Made by a program: the position numbers and the translations under genes
The notes under the pieces: model-generated
Told to the model about the DNA's origin: nothing
Database searches by the model: none
What the model saw: the letters and a program-made list of their open reading frames with translations, nothing else
Source of the DNA: an uncultured Prevotellaceae bacterium
Lineage (GTDB): Bacteria > Bacteroidota > Bacteroidia > Bacteroidales > Bacteroidaceae
NCBI GenBank assembly: GCA_947168045.1
Contig: CAMVKN010000026.1
Location: 1 to 44,125 of the forward strand
DNA length: 44,125 nucleotides
Reading direction: 5' to 3'
Part shown: positions 7,786 through 15,377 of the stretch, piece by piece
Numbering within the stretch: the stretch's first letter is position 1
Layout of the letters: the number at the start of each line of letters is the position of its first letter

Positions 7786-7937
7786 TTCTGCTATGCGCAG
7801 ACTAATGCTTATGCCCTTGATGGGCATCTTTTCGTGTTTTCTGCTACTCGCAGACTGATGCTTATGCCCCCTTGATGGGCATCTATTGGTGTTTTCTGCT
7901 ACTCGCAGACTGATGCTTATGGCCAGTGGCCATCTTC
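7786..7937 (+). repeat. Three tandem 53-55 base repeats with paired hairpins
   Basis: Copies begin at 7786, 7839 and 7894, each starting TTCTGCTA and carrying CGCAGACTgATGCTTATG. Each holds a small CTGC/GCAG hairpin and a second hairpin: ATGCCC/GGGCAT in copies 1 and 2, ATGGCC/GGCCAT in copy 3. The C-to-G and G-to-C changes in copy 3 are compensatory. The third copy is truncated in its final part. Confidence 0.8.
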
Positions 7938-8503
7938 TTTCCCGCCCTCGACCCCCTGCGCACCTGAACGTCTGGCCGACGTTCCTGTATGTTGTGGTGG
8001 TATGGCACTGGCTCCGTTTCTCTTCGGTGTCAGGTGTTGTCTGGAGAGTCTTGACGGCTGAATGTGGCTGTTCGGATGGGAGAGAAGGTGAGGTGGCGTC
8101 TCGTCAGCCACCACCTCACCTACACACCCATCACGTGCCAGGGCAACACGGTCACGTCCAGCCAGACACTCCTGACAACACGTGCCACCTGCGCTCCACT
8201 GCGACAGTTGCTCATACCACCACAACATACAATGTCCTACAGACATAAAGGTGCTTGCCAGAGAAAGCCTACGGCCATAGGTATGGTGCAGGAAGTCTGT
8301 AATATTGCAGACACCCTTGCACCCATAGCTTGCGGCACTGATGGAGATGATAGGCCATTGCACAGTGTGTGTGTAACGGCTTATCACTCCATAGAGCCGC
8401 CACAACCGCGGATGCGCCCCACCATTTTCGTGGCCTCGCGAAAATGACACTGCCCCGCAACAATCCCCTACGATGTGACAAAATCCGTGACATATTCCGC
8501 TAT

Positions 8504-8776
8504 GGCAAGTCGGGCAAGTCGCTCGCGGGCGTAGGGCGGTGGGGGGTGCTATTGCAGTTGGAAGGCGCTTTTTGCGCGCCGCGCGGCCCGGAAAGCCTCT
8601 AAGAATAGGCTTTCCGGGTAAAGAGGTAGTGGAATTTTTCGGATTTTTCCCGAAAAATATTGCCGACTTGCCAAGTGATGGGCGCCCATGGGCGTACACT
8701 TGCCAAGGTTTTTGGTACGGCTTGCCATGAATCACCGCGCCCATCTGACACTTGCCGCCGCTGTTGGTACCAACAG
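8504..8776. promoter_or_regulatory. CTTGCC box cluster and 16-bp palindrome before lysis genes
   Basis: CTTGCC occurs at 8667, 8699, 8721 and 8751, and its complement GGCAAG at 8504 and 8513; two copies are extended to the palindromic CTTGCCAAG (8667-8675, 8699-8707). A perfect 16-bp palindrome CTGTTGGTACCAACAG lies at 8761-8776. All are upstream of the lysis promoter, so they may be operator sites, or part of the structured RNA. Confidence 0.4.
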
Positions 8777-8850
8777 TATTAAGCCTTGAAAAATGCTTAC
8801 ACCGAGGCGGCGTGGCCTCTGGCGTAGTTTTATTTTGCTTTATTGTATGC

Positions 8851-8858
8851 TACTTTTG
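8851..8858 (+). promoter_or_regulatory. Bacteroidetes -7 box for the lysis operon
   Basis: TACTTTTG matches TAnnTTTG and lies 28 bases before the ATG at 8887. The upstream region is T-rich (TTTTATTTTGC) but a -33 TTG at ideal spacing is not clear. Confidence 0.5.
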
Positions 8859-8886
8859 CTGCTGCAATCTTCAAAAATAGCACGAT

Positions 8887-9189
8887 ATGAAGCAAAACAC
8901 AAAGGACTGGATACAGTATGCCTCGGCCATATCGCTCATCGTCAGCGCCATCGCCATGGCTTTCACCTCCTTCTTCCTCACCAGGGAGATAGGCGCCGGA
9001 CCACTGACATACATCGGTGAGGCACTGTCAGCTGCACTGGGCATCTTCGGAGTCGCCGTATTCATGGCAAACCAGGTGACACAGTTCAAGACCGAGGTGA
9101 GAAGTGAGTTTGAACAGCTCAGGGAGGAAGAGCGTAAACGTGCATCATCGAAACCGGAAGATACACAGACGGAGTATGAGGAAAAATGA
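8887..9189 (+). CDS. Holin-like membrane protein
   Basis: 100 residues. Two hydrophobic segments are visible, about residues 11-33 and 43-64, followed by a charged, coiled-coil-prone C-terminal tail ending in Lys/Glu-rich sequence. This matches small phage holins, which form lesions in the inner membrane so that the amidase encoded next can reach the peptidoglycan. The position at the start of a holin-amidase-spanin order strongly supports the role. It has its own -7 box and its end overlaps the amidase gene. Confidence 0.75.
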   Translation: MKQNTKDWIQYASAISLIVSAIAMAFTSFFLTREIGAGPLTYIGEALSAALGIFGVAVFMANQVTQFKTEVRSEFEQLREEERKRASSKPEDTQTEYEEK

Positions 9190-9829
9190 GATGCTGGTGT
9201 GGGTGGTCCTTGGGACGCCACACCGGCTACGCGAGCCTGGCAAGCTGTCGCCCGACGGACGACTGCGTGAGTGCGTCTACGGACGCGAGATAGCTACTGA
9301 GGTAGCAGCGGAGCTGCAGAAGCGGGGATGCCGTGCCGTCATAGACTTCGCACCCCTGGACCTGCCACAGTCCCTGCAGTCGCCCAGCTACAAGCAGGAA
9401 CGGCAGCGCGAGCTGGCCATGCGTGTGAACATGGTCAACGAGCTGTGCCGACAGAACGGAGCGCAGCGGGTCGTCTACGTCAGCATACACGTCGACGCAT
9501 CGCCGCCCGTGGACAACCAGTGGCACAAGGCCAGCGGGTGGAGCGTGCGCGTGGACACCAAGGCATCGCAGCGTAGCAAAAAGCTGGCCTGCTGCCTCTT
9601 TGATGCAGCACAGGCTCACGGACTGGAGATGCGCCAGCCGATGGCAACGCAGAAGTACTGGCCGCAGGCGCTCTATGTACTCAACAAGACACGGTGCCCG
9701 GCCGTGCTGACAGAAAACTTATTCCAGAATAACAAAGCCGACGTGGACTTCCTGCTCAGCGAAGAGGGTCGCAGGACCATCGTCGACCTGCACGTAGAAG
9801 GTATCATCAAATATATCGAGAGTCTATGA
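9176..9829 (+). CDS. N-acetylmuramoyl-L-alanine amidase (endolysin, Amidase_3)
   Basis: 217 residues from the ATG at 9176; ATG 9191 is an alternative start. The zinc amidase sites are in order: first His16 in VVLGTPHRLREPG, Glu32 in GRLREC, second His105 in YVSIHVDA, and catalytic Glu180 in AVLTENLF. These enzymes cut the bond between muramic acid and the stem peptide. No signal peptide is seen, so export through the holin lesion is expected. The frame can be extended upstream to 9104, but that part overlaps the holin tail and looks unlike protein. The stop overlaps the next gene by ATGA. Confidence 0.9.
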   Translation: MRKNEMLVWVVLGTPHRLREPGKLSPDGRLRECVYGREIATEVAAELQKRGCRAVIDFAPLDLPQSLQSPSYKQERQRELAMRVNMVNELCRQNGAQRVVYVSIHVDASPPVDNQWHKASGWSVRVDTKASQRSKKLACCLFDAAQAHGLEMRQPMATQKYWPQALYVLNKTRCPAVLTENLFQNNKADVDFLLSEEGRRTIVDLHVEGIIKYIESL

Positions 9830-10386
9830 AACATTTACTGATGTATGCCCCCGTGGCAGCGGTCGCGTTGCTGTGTCTGCTGCTGATGGGCAAGATTGCC
9901 GAGCTGGAGGATAGAAACAACCTCTTGAGTGTGGAACTGGCGCACGCACAGATACCCATGCAGCGCGACACCATCCGTGACAGCATCCCCGTGGTGACGC
10001 AGACCGTCGTCGAGGTGGTGCCCAAGAAGCTGAAGGAGGCCCTGGCCGCCGACCGGCACCTCATCAGCGAGCTGCAGCTGAAGGTGCGCCAGCTGGAGAC
10101 CCTGCAGACCACGACGCTGCAGACCGCCGACACCGTGCCTGCCAGGTTCCAGCCGTCGGACAGCGCCTTCTATTACCACGACCAGTGGGCCGACCTCTCG
10201 CTGCAGCTGAAGGACACCACCTTCTACTATAACATACGCGACTCGCTGGCGACAGTCGTCTACCGCGAGTACAAGCACCACTTCCTCTGGTGGAAGTGGG
10301 GAACGAAGGGATATCGACTTAAAATAATGAACTTCAACCCCCATGCGCGCGTGACATATAACAAATACATAAAGGTGGAGAAATAG
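9826..10386 (+). CDS. Membrane-anchored coiled-coil protein, spanin-like
   Basis: 186 residues. An N-terminal hydrophobic segment (about residues 4-22) acts as a membrane anchor, followed by a predicted coiled coil with many Leu/Glu/Gln (residues 25-95) and a polar C-terminal domain with Trp-rich HHFLWWKW near residue 155. Directly after the amidase with a 4-base overlap, it fits an inner-membrane spanin subunit that would disrupt the outer membrane at the end of lysis. No separate lipoprotein o-spanin is visible. Identification is by topology and place, not by motif. Confidence 0.6.
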   Translation: MKHLLMYAPVAAVALLCLLLMGKIAELEDRNNLLSVELAHAQIPMQRDTIRDSIPVVTQTVVEVVPKKLKEALAADRHLISELQLKVRQLETLQTTTLQTADTVPARFQPSDSAFYYHDQWADLSLQLKDTTFYYNIRDSLATVVYREYKHHFLWWKWGTKGYRLKIMNFNPHARVTYNKYIKVEK

Positions 10387-10398
10387 TTTTTTTACGCA

Positions 10399-11451
10399 AT
10401 GGCACATCAAGAAGACATACCCATAGGCATAGGAGGACTGCCAGAGGTGGTGTTCAGCAGTCAGTTCCCTGACGTGCTCATCGAGAACGTGGGAGAGAAC
10501 GCCGTGGTGACCGTCACCATCGGCGATGAGCAGGTACTGCAGGAGACACTCTACCCCAGCAGCATGGGCATCGTGCTCGAAGACATGCAGAGCCTGGTGG
10601 AGCCCTACGCACGACAGCGGCTGACGGTACCGGTGACCGTCAGTGCCTCGTGCCAGAACGGCAAGAGCTATGAGGCGACCGTGCGCGTGCTCTACTCGGC
10701 AGCCGACATGGGCGATGACGTCAACGCACAGGAGTTCTATGACGGCCACTTCCTCTCCTCGCTCATGGGACCGAAGGTTACCGCCATAGGACGACTGGAG
10801 AAGCTGAGCTACTATGGTACCGGCACGGCCTCGGTGACTGCTGTCTATGACGACGGCTCCACACAGGAGTTTCCTGCAGTGGCTACTGGCGGTAATACGG
10901 ACTACACCCGCATTGACGTCAGCCCCGACCAGTATGTGGCCGAGGGAAAAACTCTTATGGAGTATCACGTCGTGGCAGGAAGCCGCAGACAAGACTTCAT
11001 CGTGGCGCCTGAGCGGCTCGACTGCGCACCCATCCTCTGTTTCGTCAACAGCTGGGGCGTGGAAGAGCTGCTCTACTGTACCGGACTGCACGAGGTGAGC
11101 CCGGAATACAAGCGCTCGCAGACCCGGCTGGGACGCTACAAGCGCACGTATCGGCTGGAGGAGACACGACACTTCAAGGCTGACACGGGACCACTGACAC
11201 AGGCGATGGCTGACTGGGTGGACGAGGTGCTGCGCAGCGACGAGATACGCGTCTGCAACTTCTACCATGGCAAGGTGCAGCCTGGCAAGGAGGTGGTCAT
11301 CACCGATTCGAAGAGTGACCGCACCAATGATGATGCCGAGCTGCCACGCATCACCTTCACCTATGAGTACGCACAGCGGAACCACAACGTGCTGCAGCTT
11401 TATCGAGAGGGCAGAATATTCGACAACACGTTTGACGACACATTCAACTAA
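10399..11451 (+). CDS. Tail or baseplate structural protein, unassigned
   Basis: 350 residues, beta-rich, without signal peptide or membrane segment. It opens with repeated Ig-like or jelly-roll-like stretches (VVTVTIGDEQVL, LTVPVTVSASC), then an Asp/Glu-rich region, and ends with a helical segment and a Phe/Asp tail. I recognise no family. It lies between the lysis genes and the portal gene, with a T-rich spacer before the ATG. A neck or tail component is the likeliest role from context. Confidence 0.5.
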   Translation: MAHQEDIPIGIGGLPEVVFSSQFPDVLIENVGENAVVTVTIGDEQVLQETLYPSSMGIVLEDMQSLVEPYARQRLTVPVTVSASCQNGKSYEATVRVLYSAADMGDDVNAQEFYDGHFLSSLMGPKVTAIGRLEKLSYYGTGTASVTAVYDDGSTQEFPAVATGGNTDYTRIDVSPDQYVAEGKTLMEYHVVAGSRRQDFIVAPERLDCAPILCFVNSWGVEELLYCTGLHEVSPEYKRSQTRLGRYKRTYRLEETRHFKADTGPLTQAMADWVDEVLRSDEIRVCNFYHGKVQPGKEVVITDSKSDRTNDDAELPRITFTYEYAQRNHNVLQLYREGRIFDNTFDDTFN

Positions 11452-11460
11452 AAAAAAACA

Positions 11461-11543
11461 CCCAAAGGGAGGGATGTTTAGAAAGATAACAGCAATGGAA
11501 AAGCAACCAATGAATGATGTGACCAGACATCCCTCCCTTAGGG
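11461..11543. repeat. Inverted repeat of REP/MITE type in a gene start
   Basis: CCCAAAGGGAGGGATGT (11461-11477) matches the complement of 11527-11543 (ACATCCCTCCCTTAGGG) in 15 or 16 of 17 bases. The right arm continues as AGGGCTTGGGTGGG. Similar CCCTCCC...GGGAGGG blocks recur in Bacteroidales genomes from general experience. A related CCCCCTCCCAAGGAGG lies inside a coding region near 14511-14526. Confidence 0.55.
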
Positions 11544-11803
11544 AGGGCTTGGGTGGGCCTCACGCCGTCCATATCAATGAGGCCCTGCAGATCCTTGACC
11601 TGGCACGCGAGCGAAAGCAGACGGTGAACCTGAGGGTGTGGGAGATGAAGACTGGGGCGGACATCGAATACCGGGGATGGCTCGTCTCGAGCAGCAACTG
11701 GCGCGGCGGCTGGCACCGCGTCATCAACCCTGCGAACAACCAGGTCAGGACGGTGCCCGATATCCTGATACATGAGATTAACGGATTAGCAATATACCTG
11801 TAG
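11495..11803 (+). CDS. Small hypothetical protein with repeat-derived N-terminus
   Basis: 102 residues from ATG 11495, chosen because AGCA-ATG also precedes other starts here; ATG 11474 and an in-frame ATG near 11510 are alternatives. Residues 12-20 (PSLREGLGG) are encoded by the right arm of the inverted repeat at 11461-11543, so the N-terminus was probably rebuilt by an insertion. The remaining 80 residues form an alpha/beta domain (ALQILDLARERKQTVNLRVW then GWLVSSSNWRGG). No family recognised; lies 4 bases before the portal gene. Confidence 0.55.
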   Translation: MEKQPMNDVTRHPSLREGLGGPHAVHINEALQILDLARERKQTVNLRVWEMKTGADIEYRGWLVSSSNWRGGWHRVINPANNQVRTVPDILIHEINGLAIYL

Positions 11804-11807
11804 AGAT

Positions 11808-13238
11808 ATGGAAGAAAAGAAAGACCTGTTGCGCGTTGGTACCAATGGCGACTATGACGTATATGAGATGATGCCTTCCTCAGTGGTGAATGCCCTCGAA
11901 GGGGTGCAGTCGGAGTTTATCACTCGCTATGGCGGCGACTCCGACGGCGGCTTTGCCGATGCCGAGGACGATGATATCGTGCAGACCATCAGCATTGGCG
12001 GCAGACAATACGAATATGTGCCGTGGGGTGGCGACAATATGCTGCCCTACCATGTGCAGACGCTGATAGGCAAGAATATGGTGACCTCACAGTGCCAGCA
12101 GTTCAACTCGCTGGTGTGCTACGGGCAGGGGCTGCAGTTCTTCGACCGTGGTACCGAGAAGCGGGCTACCGCCCCGGAGCTGCGGCAGTTCTGCCTCCGC
12201 AACGCGCTGCACCTCCAGTTCTGGGAACAAGCAACCGACATGAAGTATTACTTCTTCACAGTACTGCAGATCTCGCTGTCGCGCGACGGCAGGAAGATTG
12301 TGCAGCTGCGCCATGAGGATGCCTGCCACTGCCGCTTCTCGCCTCGCAACAAAAAGGGAAGCTCGGAGTATGTCATCATTGCCAACTGGCGCAAGGCGAA
12401 CCCGAAGAAAGCCAGAGTGCTGCCTCTGCTCGACGAGGTGAACCCATTGGGAGACCTGATGGTGCGCATGGGCCGTGAGCCGGACCCCGAGACGGGCAAG
12501 CGCACGGCCGGTACTGCAGACCGCCACTTTGCCGTCGTCTGCAGAGTGCCGACAGTGGGACATCAGATATACCCCATACCTTACTACTATAGCATCTTCC
12601 TCGATGCCTGGTATGATATCTATCGCCTCATTGGTACGGGTAAGCGCTACATGATTAAGAACACGGCAGCCCCACGCTGGCAGGTGGAAATTCACAAGAA
12701 CTACTGGAACAACGTCTGCAACGAAGAAGGCATCACCGACCCGGAGAAACGCAAGGAACGCATCAAAAAGGAGCGTCAGAACATCACCGAGTTCTGCACC
12801 AAGCCGGAGAATGCGGGCAAGGCATGGATAACCAGTTACGATACCGTGCTGGAGGGCAAGGAGACGCGCATGGTGCGCATCTATGCCCTCGGTGCCGACA
12901 AGAAAGAGGGTGGCGACTGGAGCGAGGACATGGGCGAGGCTGCCAACTCGCTGTGCTTCGCCATGGGCGTCCACCCCAACATGGTAGGCGCCACGCCGGG
13001 CAAGTCCCAGATGAACAACTCCGGCAGCGATAAGCGCGAGCTGTTCAACCTGAAACAGGCCATCGAAAAGCCCTGGCACGACGTGATGGAAGTTCCCTAC
13101 CACGTCATGATGCACTTCAACGGGTGGGATGAGAAGTACGACATCAAGGTGCCGATGATCGAAATGACCACCATGGACAAGAACAAGGAGTTTGACATAA
13201 AACACGACGGCAATGAATCTGGAAATAACAAAGACTGA
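11808..13238 (+). CDS. Portal protein
   Basis: 476 residues. The protein has the usual portal pattern: an acidic N-terminus, a central alpha/beta region with repeated Tyr and Trp (IPYYYSIFLDAWYDIYRL), and a late Gly-rich segment MVGATPGKSQMNNSGSDKRE followed by a helix, matching the SPP1/HK97-type portal feature. The portal forms the ring through which DNA enters and leaves the head and to which the tail joins. It starts 4 bases after the upstream gene and its end overlaps the next gene by 26 bases. It is unusually far (about 6 kb) from the terminase. Confidence 0.75.
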   Translation: MEEKKDLLRVGTNGDYDVYEMMPSSVVNALEGVQSEFITRYGGDSDGGFADAEDDDIVQTISIGGRQYEYVPWGGDNMLPYHVQTLIGKNMVTSQCQQFNSLVCYGQGLQFFDRGTEKRATAPELRQFCLRNALHLQFWEQATDMKYYFFTVLQISLSRDGRKIVQLRHEDACHCRFSPRNKKGSSEYVIIANWRKANPKKARVLPLLDEVNPLGDLMVRMGREPDPETGKRTAGTADRHFAVVCRVPTVGHQIYPIPYYYSIFLDAWYDIYRLIGTGKRYMIKNTAAPRWQVEIHKNYWNNVCNEEGITDPEKRKERIKKERQNITEFCTKPENAGKAWITSYDTVLEGKETRMVRIYALGADKKEGGDWSEDMGEAANSLCFAMGVHPNMVGATPGKSQMNNSGSDKRELFNLKQAIEKPWHDVMEVPYHVMMHFNGWDEKYDIKVPMIEMTTMDKNKEFDIKHDGNESGNNKD

Positions 13239-14052
13239 CTTTGAGCGGGCCGTACCTGCAGCCCGCGAGCCGAAGGACAAGATATTCGAAGTGATGCAGG
13301 ATGCCATCGCATGCAAGGTGGAGATGATAGGCTGCCATTTCCTGGGCAATCCTGGCATAGCGGCCGTGGAGAACAGTGAGAGCACCATGGGGGAGATACT
13401 GCGACCACTGGTGAAGCAGCTGGCCTGTGTCATGGCCTTCCTTGAGGAGATGCGGGGACTCGACCTGGTACTGACAGCAACAGGCTTCGGGGTGGTGTCA
13501 ACAAACAACACTGCACCGGCTTCTAAGATGCGTGTCGATGCCCTCGACGGAGAGATGCGACGCAAGGAATGGCTGTTGCGCAGTGACCTTCTTACCCATC
13601 TCTTCAAGGTGGAAGGCTGGGCCGATACCGAGCAGCGGCACATCAATGTCCCGACGCTCTTCTATCGCTTCACGATGCTGGAGCAGTATGCCGGAATTAC
13701 ACGGCCGAAGCCAGAGGACTGGAGCACAAATGTTCCGGCGATGCTGGCGGCTGACGCTTATCTTCGCAAGCATATCGGCAATGCCTATATGGATGAGCTA
13801 ATTGCCCAGATGACAAGTCATTCGCTTTCTTCGCAGAATATCCACATCGTCATCCTGTGCCAGCAGTTCATCGGTGCCTGGATCGCACAGAACAACCAGC
13901 TGAAGCAGGAGGTATATATGCGCCTGATCAACCGCTTAGAAACCGACCTGTCGCTCTATCCCACCTACGCAGACAGCGAGGCATACCGCCTGAACCACTT
14001 CAAGCCCTACGAGAACCATGCAGAAGATAGCGCCTTCCACTTTGTCGGCTGA
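13213..14052 (+). CDS. Neck/tail-completion-like protein (DUF6712-like)
   Basis: 279 residues. The segment TATGFGVVSTNNTAPASKMRV near residues 92-110 resembles the conserved patch of a Bacteroidetes phage family I know as DUF6712; this is recollection, not a search. The rest is helical and soluble. Directly after the portal, with overlapping reading frames at both ends (26 bases before, 35 bases after), it probably belongs to the neck or head-tail connection. Enzyme motifs are absent. Confidence 0.55.
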   Translation: MNLEITKTDFERAVPAAREPKDKIFEVMQDAIACKVEMIGCHFLGNPGIAAVENSESTMGEILRPLVKQLACVMAFLEEMRGLDLVLTATGFGVVSTNNTAPASKMRVDALDGEMRRKEWLLRSDLLTHLFKVEGWADTEQRHINVPTLFYRFTMLEQYAGITRPKPEDWSTNVPAMLAADAYLRKHIGNAYMDELIAQMTSHSLSSQNIHIVILCQQFIGAWIAQNNQLKQEVYMRLINRLETDLSLYPTYADSEAYRLNHFKPYENHAEDSAFHFVG

Positions 14053-14830
14053 CGGGGTGCTGCACCTCACATGCCCACGCTCCTGGCGAGAGATGACGCA
14101 GGAGCAGCTGCGCTATGCACTGCATGTCATCGGCTGTGGGCTGTACTCCTCCATAGAGGGACGCACGCTCATGCTGCTGCGATTCACTGGCATGGAGGTG
14201 AAGAAGAAGACACCCTACGGCTGGGCATGTAGCGTGCCCGTTGGCTTGCCCAATGGTAAACAGCAGCACCACCACTTCATGCTGCAGTCGTGGCAGGTTC
14301 AGGATATGATTAAGCAGCTGGAGTATGTCGACAGCTACGAGGCCTTCGATGTGCGGCTGGAGAGTATCCAAGGCTTCAAGGCTGTCGACCCGCTGCTGCA
14401 TCGCGTCATGTTCCGTGACTACCTGAACATGGAGAAATACTACCAGGGCTTCCTCGCTACCAAACAGGAACGCTACGCCCTCGGGCTGGCAGGACTACTC
14501 TATAGCCTATCCCCCTCCCAAGGAGGAAGAGAGCTGACCGCCATCGACGATGCCGAGCTGACGAACTGCATGATGTGGTACTCCTACGTCAAGAAACAGT
14601 TTGCGAAGGTCTTCCGGCATTTCTTCAAACCTGCAGCAGTTGTGCCTGGTGCGTCTCCGTCAGGTGTCAACTGGCTGGAGCAGATGAACGCACAGATACG
14701 GGCACTGACTGACGGGGATATCACCAAGGAGAACGCTGTGCTGGAGAAAGACTGCTGGCGTGCACTGACGGAGCTGGATGCCAAGGCGCGAGAGGCAGAG
14801 GAATTCCGCAAGAAATACCCCAAGGCATAA
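14018..14830 (+). CDS. Hypothetical protein of the neck/tail module
   Basis: 270 residues, overlapping the previous gene by 35 bases. No known domain recognised. The first 100 residues contain hydrophobic strands and a helix (MTQEQLRYALHVIGCGLYS); the C-terminus (residues 210-268) is charged, helical and coiled-coil-prone. Near residues 165-171 the peptide SPSQGGRE is coded by a GC-rich block (14511-14526) like the repeat at 11461-11543, suggesting a past small insertion. Role inferred only from the tight neck gene cluster. Confidence 0.5.
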   Translation: MQKIAPSTLSADGVLHLTCPRSWREMTQEQLRYALHVIGCGLYSSIEGRTLMLLRFTGMEVKKKTPYGWACSVPVGLPNGKQQHHHFMLQSWQVQDMIKQLEYVDSYEAFDVRLESIQGFKAVDPLLHRVMFRDYLNMEKYYQGFLATKQERYALGLAGLLYSLSPSQGGRELTAIDDAELTNCMMWYSYVKKQFAKVFRHFFKPAAVVPGASPSGVNWLEQMNAQIRALTDGDITKENAVLEKDCWRALTELDAKAREAEEFRKKYPKA

Positions 14831-14870
14831 ATGTCCAAATAACATAGTCTAAAATGTCTAAAGTCAATTC

Positions 14871-15374
14871 ATGGAACAGCAACAATTTGACGCCCTGGCC
14901 TACTTCGCAGAGCTGGGCAGAAAGAACAAACTCGCTAAGAAGATGGGCTTCGTGGTGGACTACTGCTCAGGACCAGGCGCACTGGAGCCGATGATGACAG
15001 AGTACCGCGATGCCCAGAACTTCATCTTCGTGGATGACACGACGAGCGGCAACACTTTCTCAAACAAGGTGGGGTGGTTTGATCGCAATGTGTATTGCGT
15101 TCATATCCTTGCCGGTTATGAGTTCGGTGATGAGAAGTCATATAACAGTGCCCTGCAGCTGTGCCGAAAGCTGTTCCGGCAGTTCCTCTCGCGCATCATC
15201 AAGGACAAGGAAAGCTACAGGTATGGCACGCGGCTGATGTACCTGAATACCGGTAATGTCTACTCGAATGAGTATGGCCGCTACAGTTTCAATGGTTGCA
15301 CTGGCCTGTTTTTCCAGATTCAGAACGATGAGCCGACGGACCTGGTGTTTGATGCTGATGAGTGGGAGGAGTAG
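14871..15374 (+). CDS. Hypothetical tail/neck protein (167 aa)
   Basis: 167 residues, ATG 14871, 40 bases after the upstream gene. Soluble alpha/beta protein with many aromatic residues and no recognised domain; the C-terminus is very acidic (FDADEWEE). It lies between the neck-type protein and an HK97 gp10-like gene, where phages often encode a tail terminator or head-tail stopper of about this size. That role is a reasonable guess but no motif proves it. Confidence 0.5.
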   Translation: MEQQQFDALAYFAELGRKNKLAKKMGFVVDYCSGPGALEPMMTEYRDAQNFIFVDDTTSGNTFSNKVGWFDRNVYCVHILAGYEFGDEKSYNSALQLCRKLFRQFLSRIIKDKESYRYGTRLMYLNTGNVYSNEYGRYSFNGCTGLFFQIQNDEPTDLVFDADEWEE

Positions 15375-15377
15375 CCT

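Larger units (their letters stand above)
7675..8780 (+). ncRNA. Large hairpin-rich non-coding region, candidate structured RNA
   Basis: No credible gene is found from 7601 to 8886, yet stable inverted repeats follow one another. GCAGGCATACTATGGGC (7686-7702) pairs with 7734-7750 with one G-U, and GTGAGG (7675-7680) with CCTCAC (7756-7761). Three tandem hairpin repeats lie at 7786-7937. A perfect 19-bp stem joins 7986-8004 to 8213-8231, enclosing 8034-8041/8174-8181, 8075-8080/8127-8132 and 8086-8097/8107-8121. Others are 8282-8290/8318-8327 with 8295-8299/8308-8312 inside, 8332-8356/8378-8400, 8423-8430/8439-8446, 8587-8598/8607-8618 and 8634-8642/8650-8658. G-U pairs such as G7699-U7737 favour the plus strand as the RNA. 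I match it to no known RNA class. Confidence 0.55.

Noticed and set aside
7786..7937. CRISPR array
   Set aside because: The repeats are tandem without unique spacers and no cas gene is near.
7986..8231. Retron msr-msd RNA
   Set aside because: The long stem fits loosely, but the only RT is a DGR type over 14 kb away and no typical retron RT is present.
8064..8447. A 127-codon plus-strand frame inside the structured region
   Set aside because: It crosses several paired stems, has no known domain and no translation signal.
7917..8744. A 275-codon open frame on the minus strand across the hairpin-rich region
   Set aside because: Rich in Cys, His, Arg and Trp with no protein-like pattern; it follows from the GC-rich repeats. 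Overlapping frames on the plus strand are no better.
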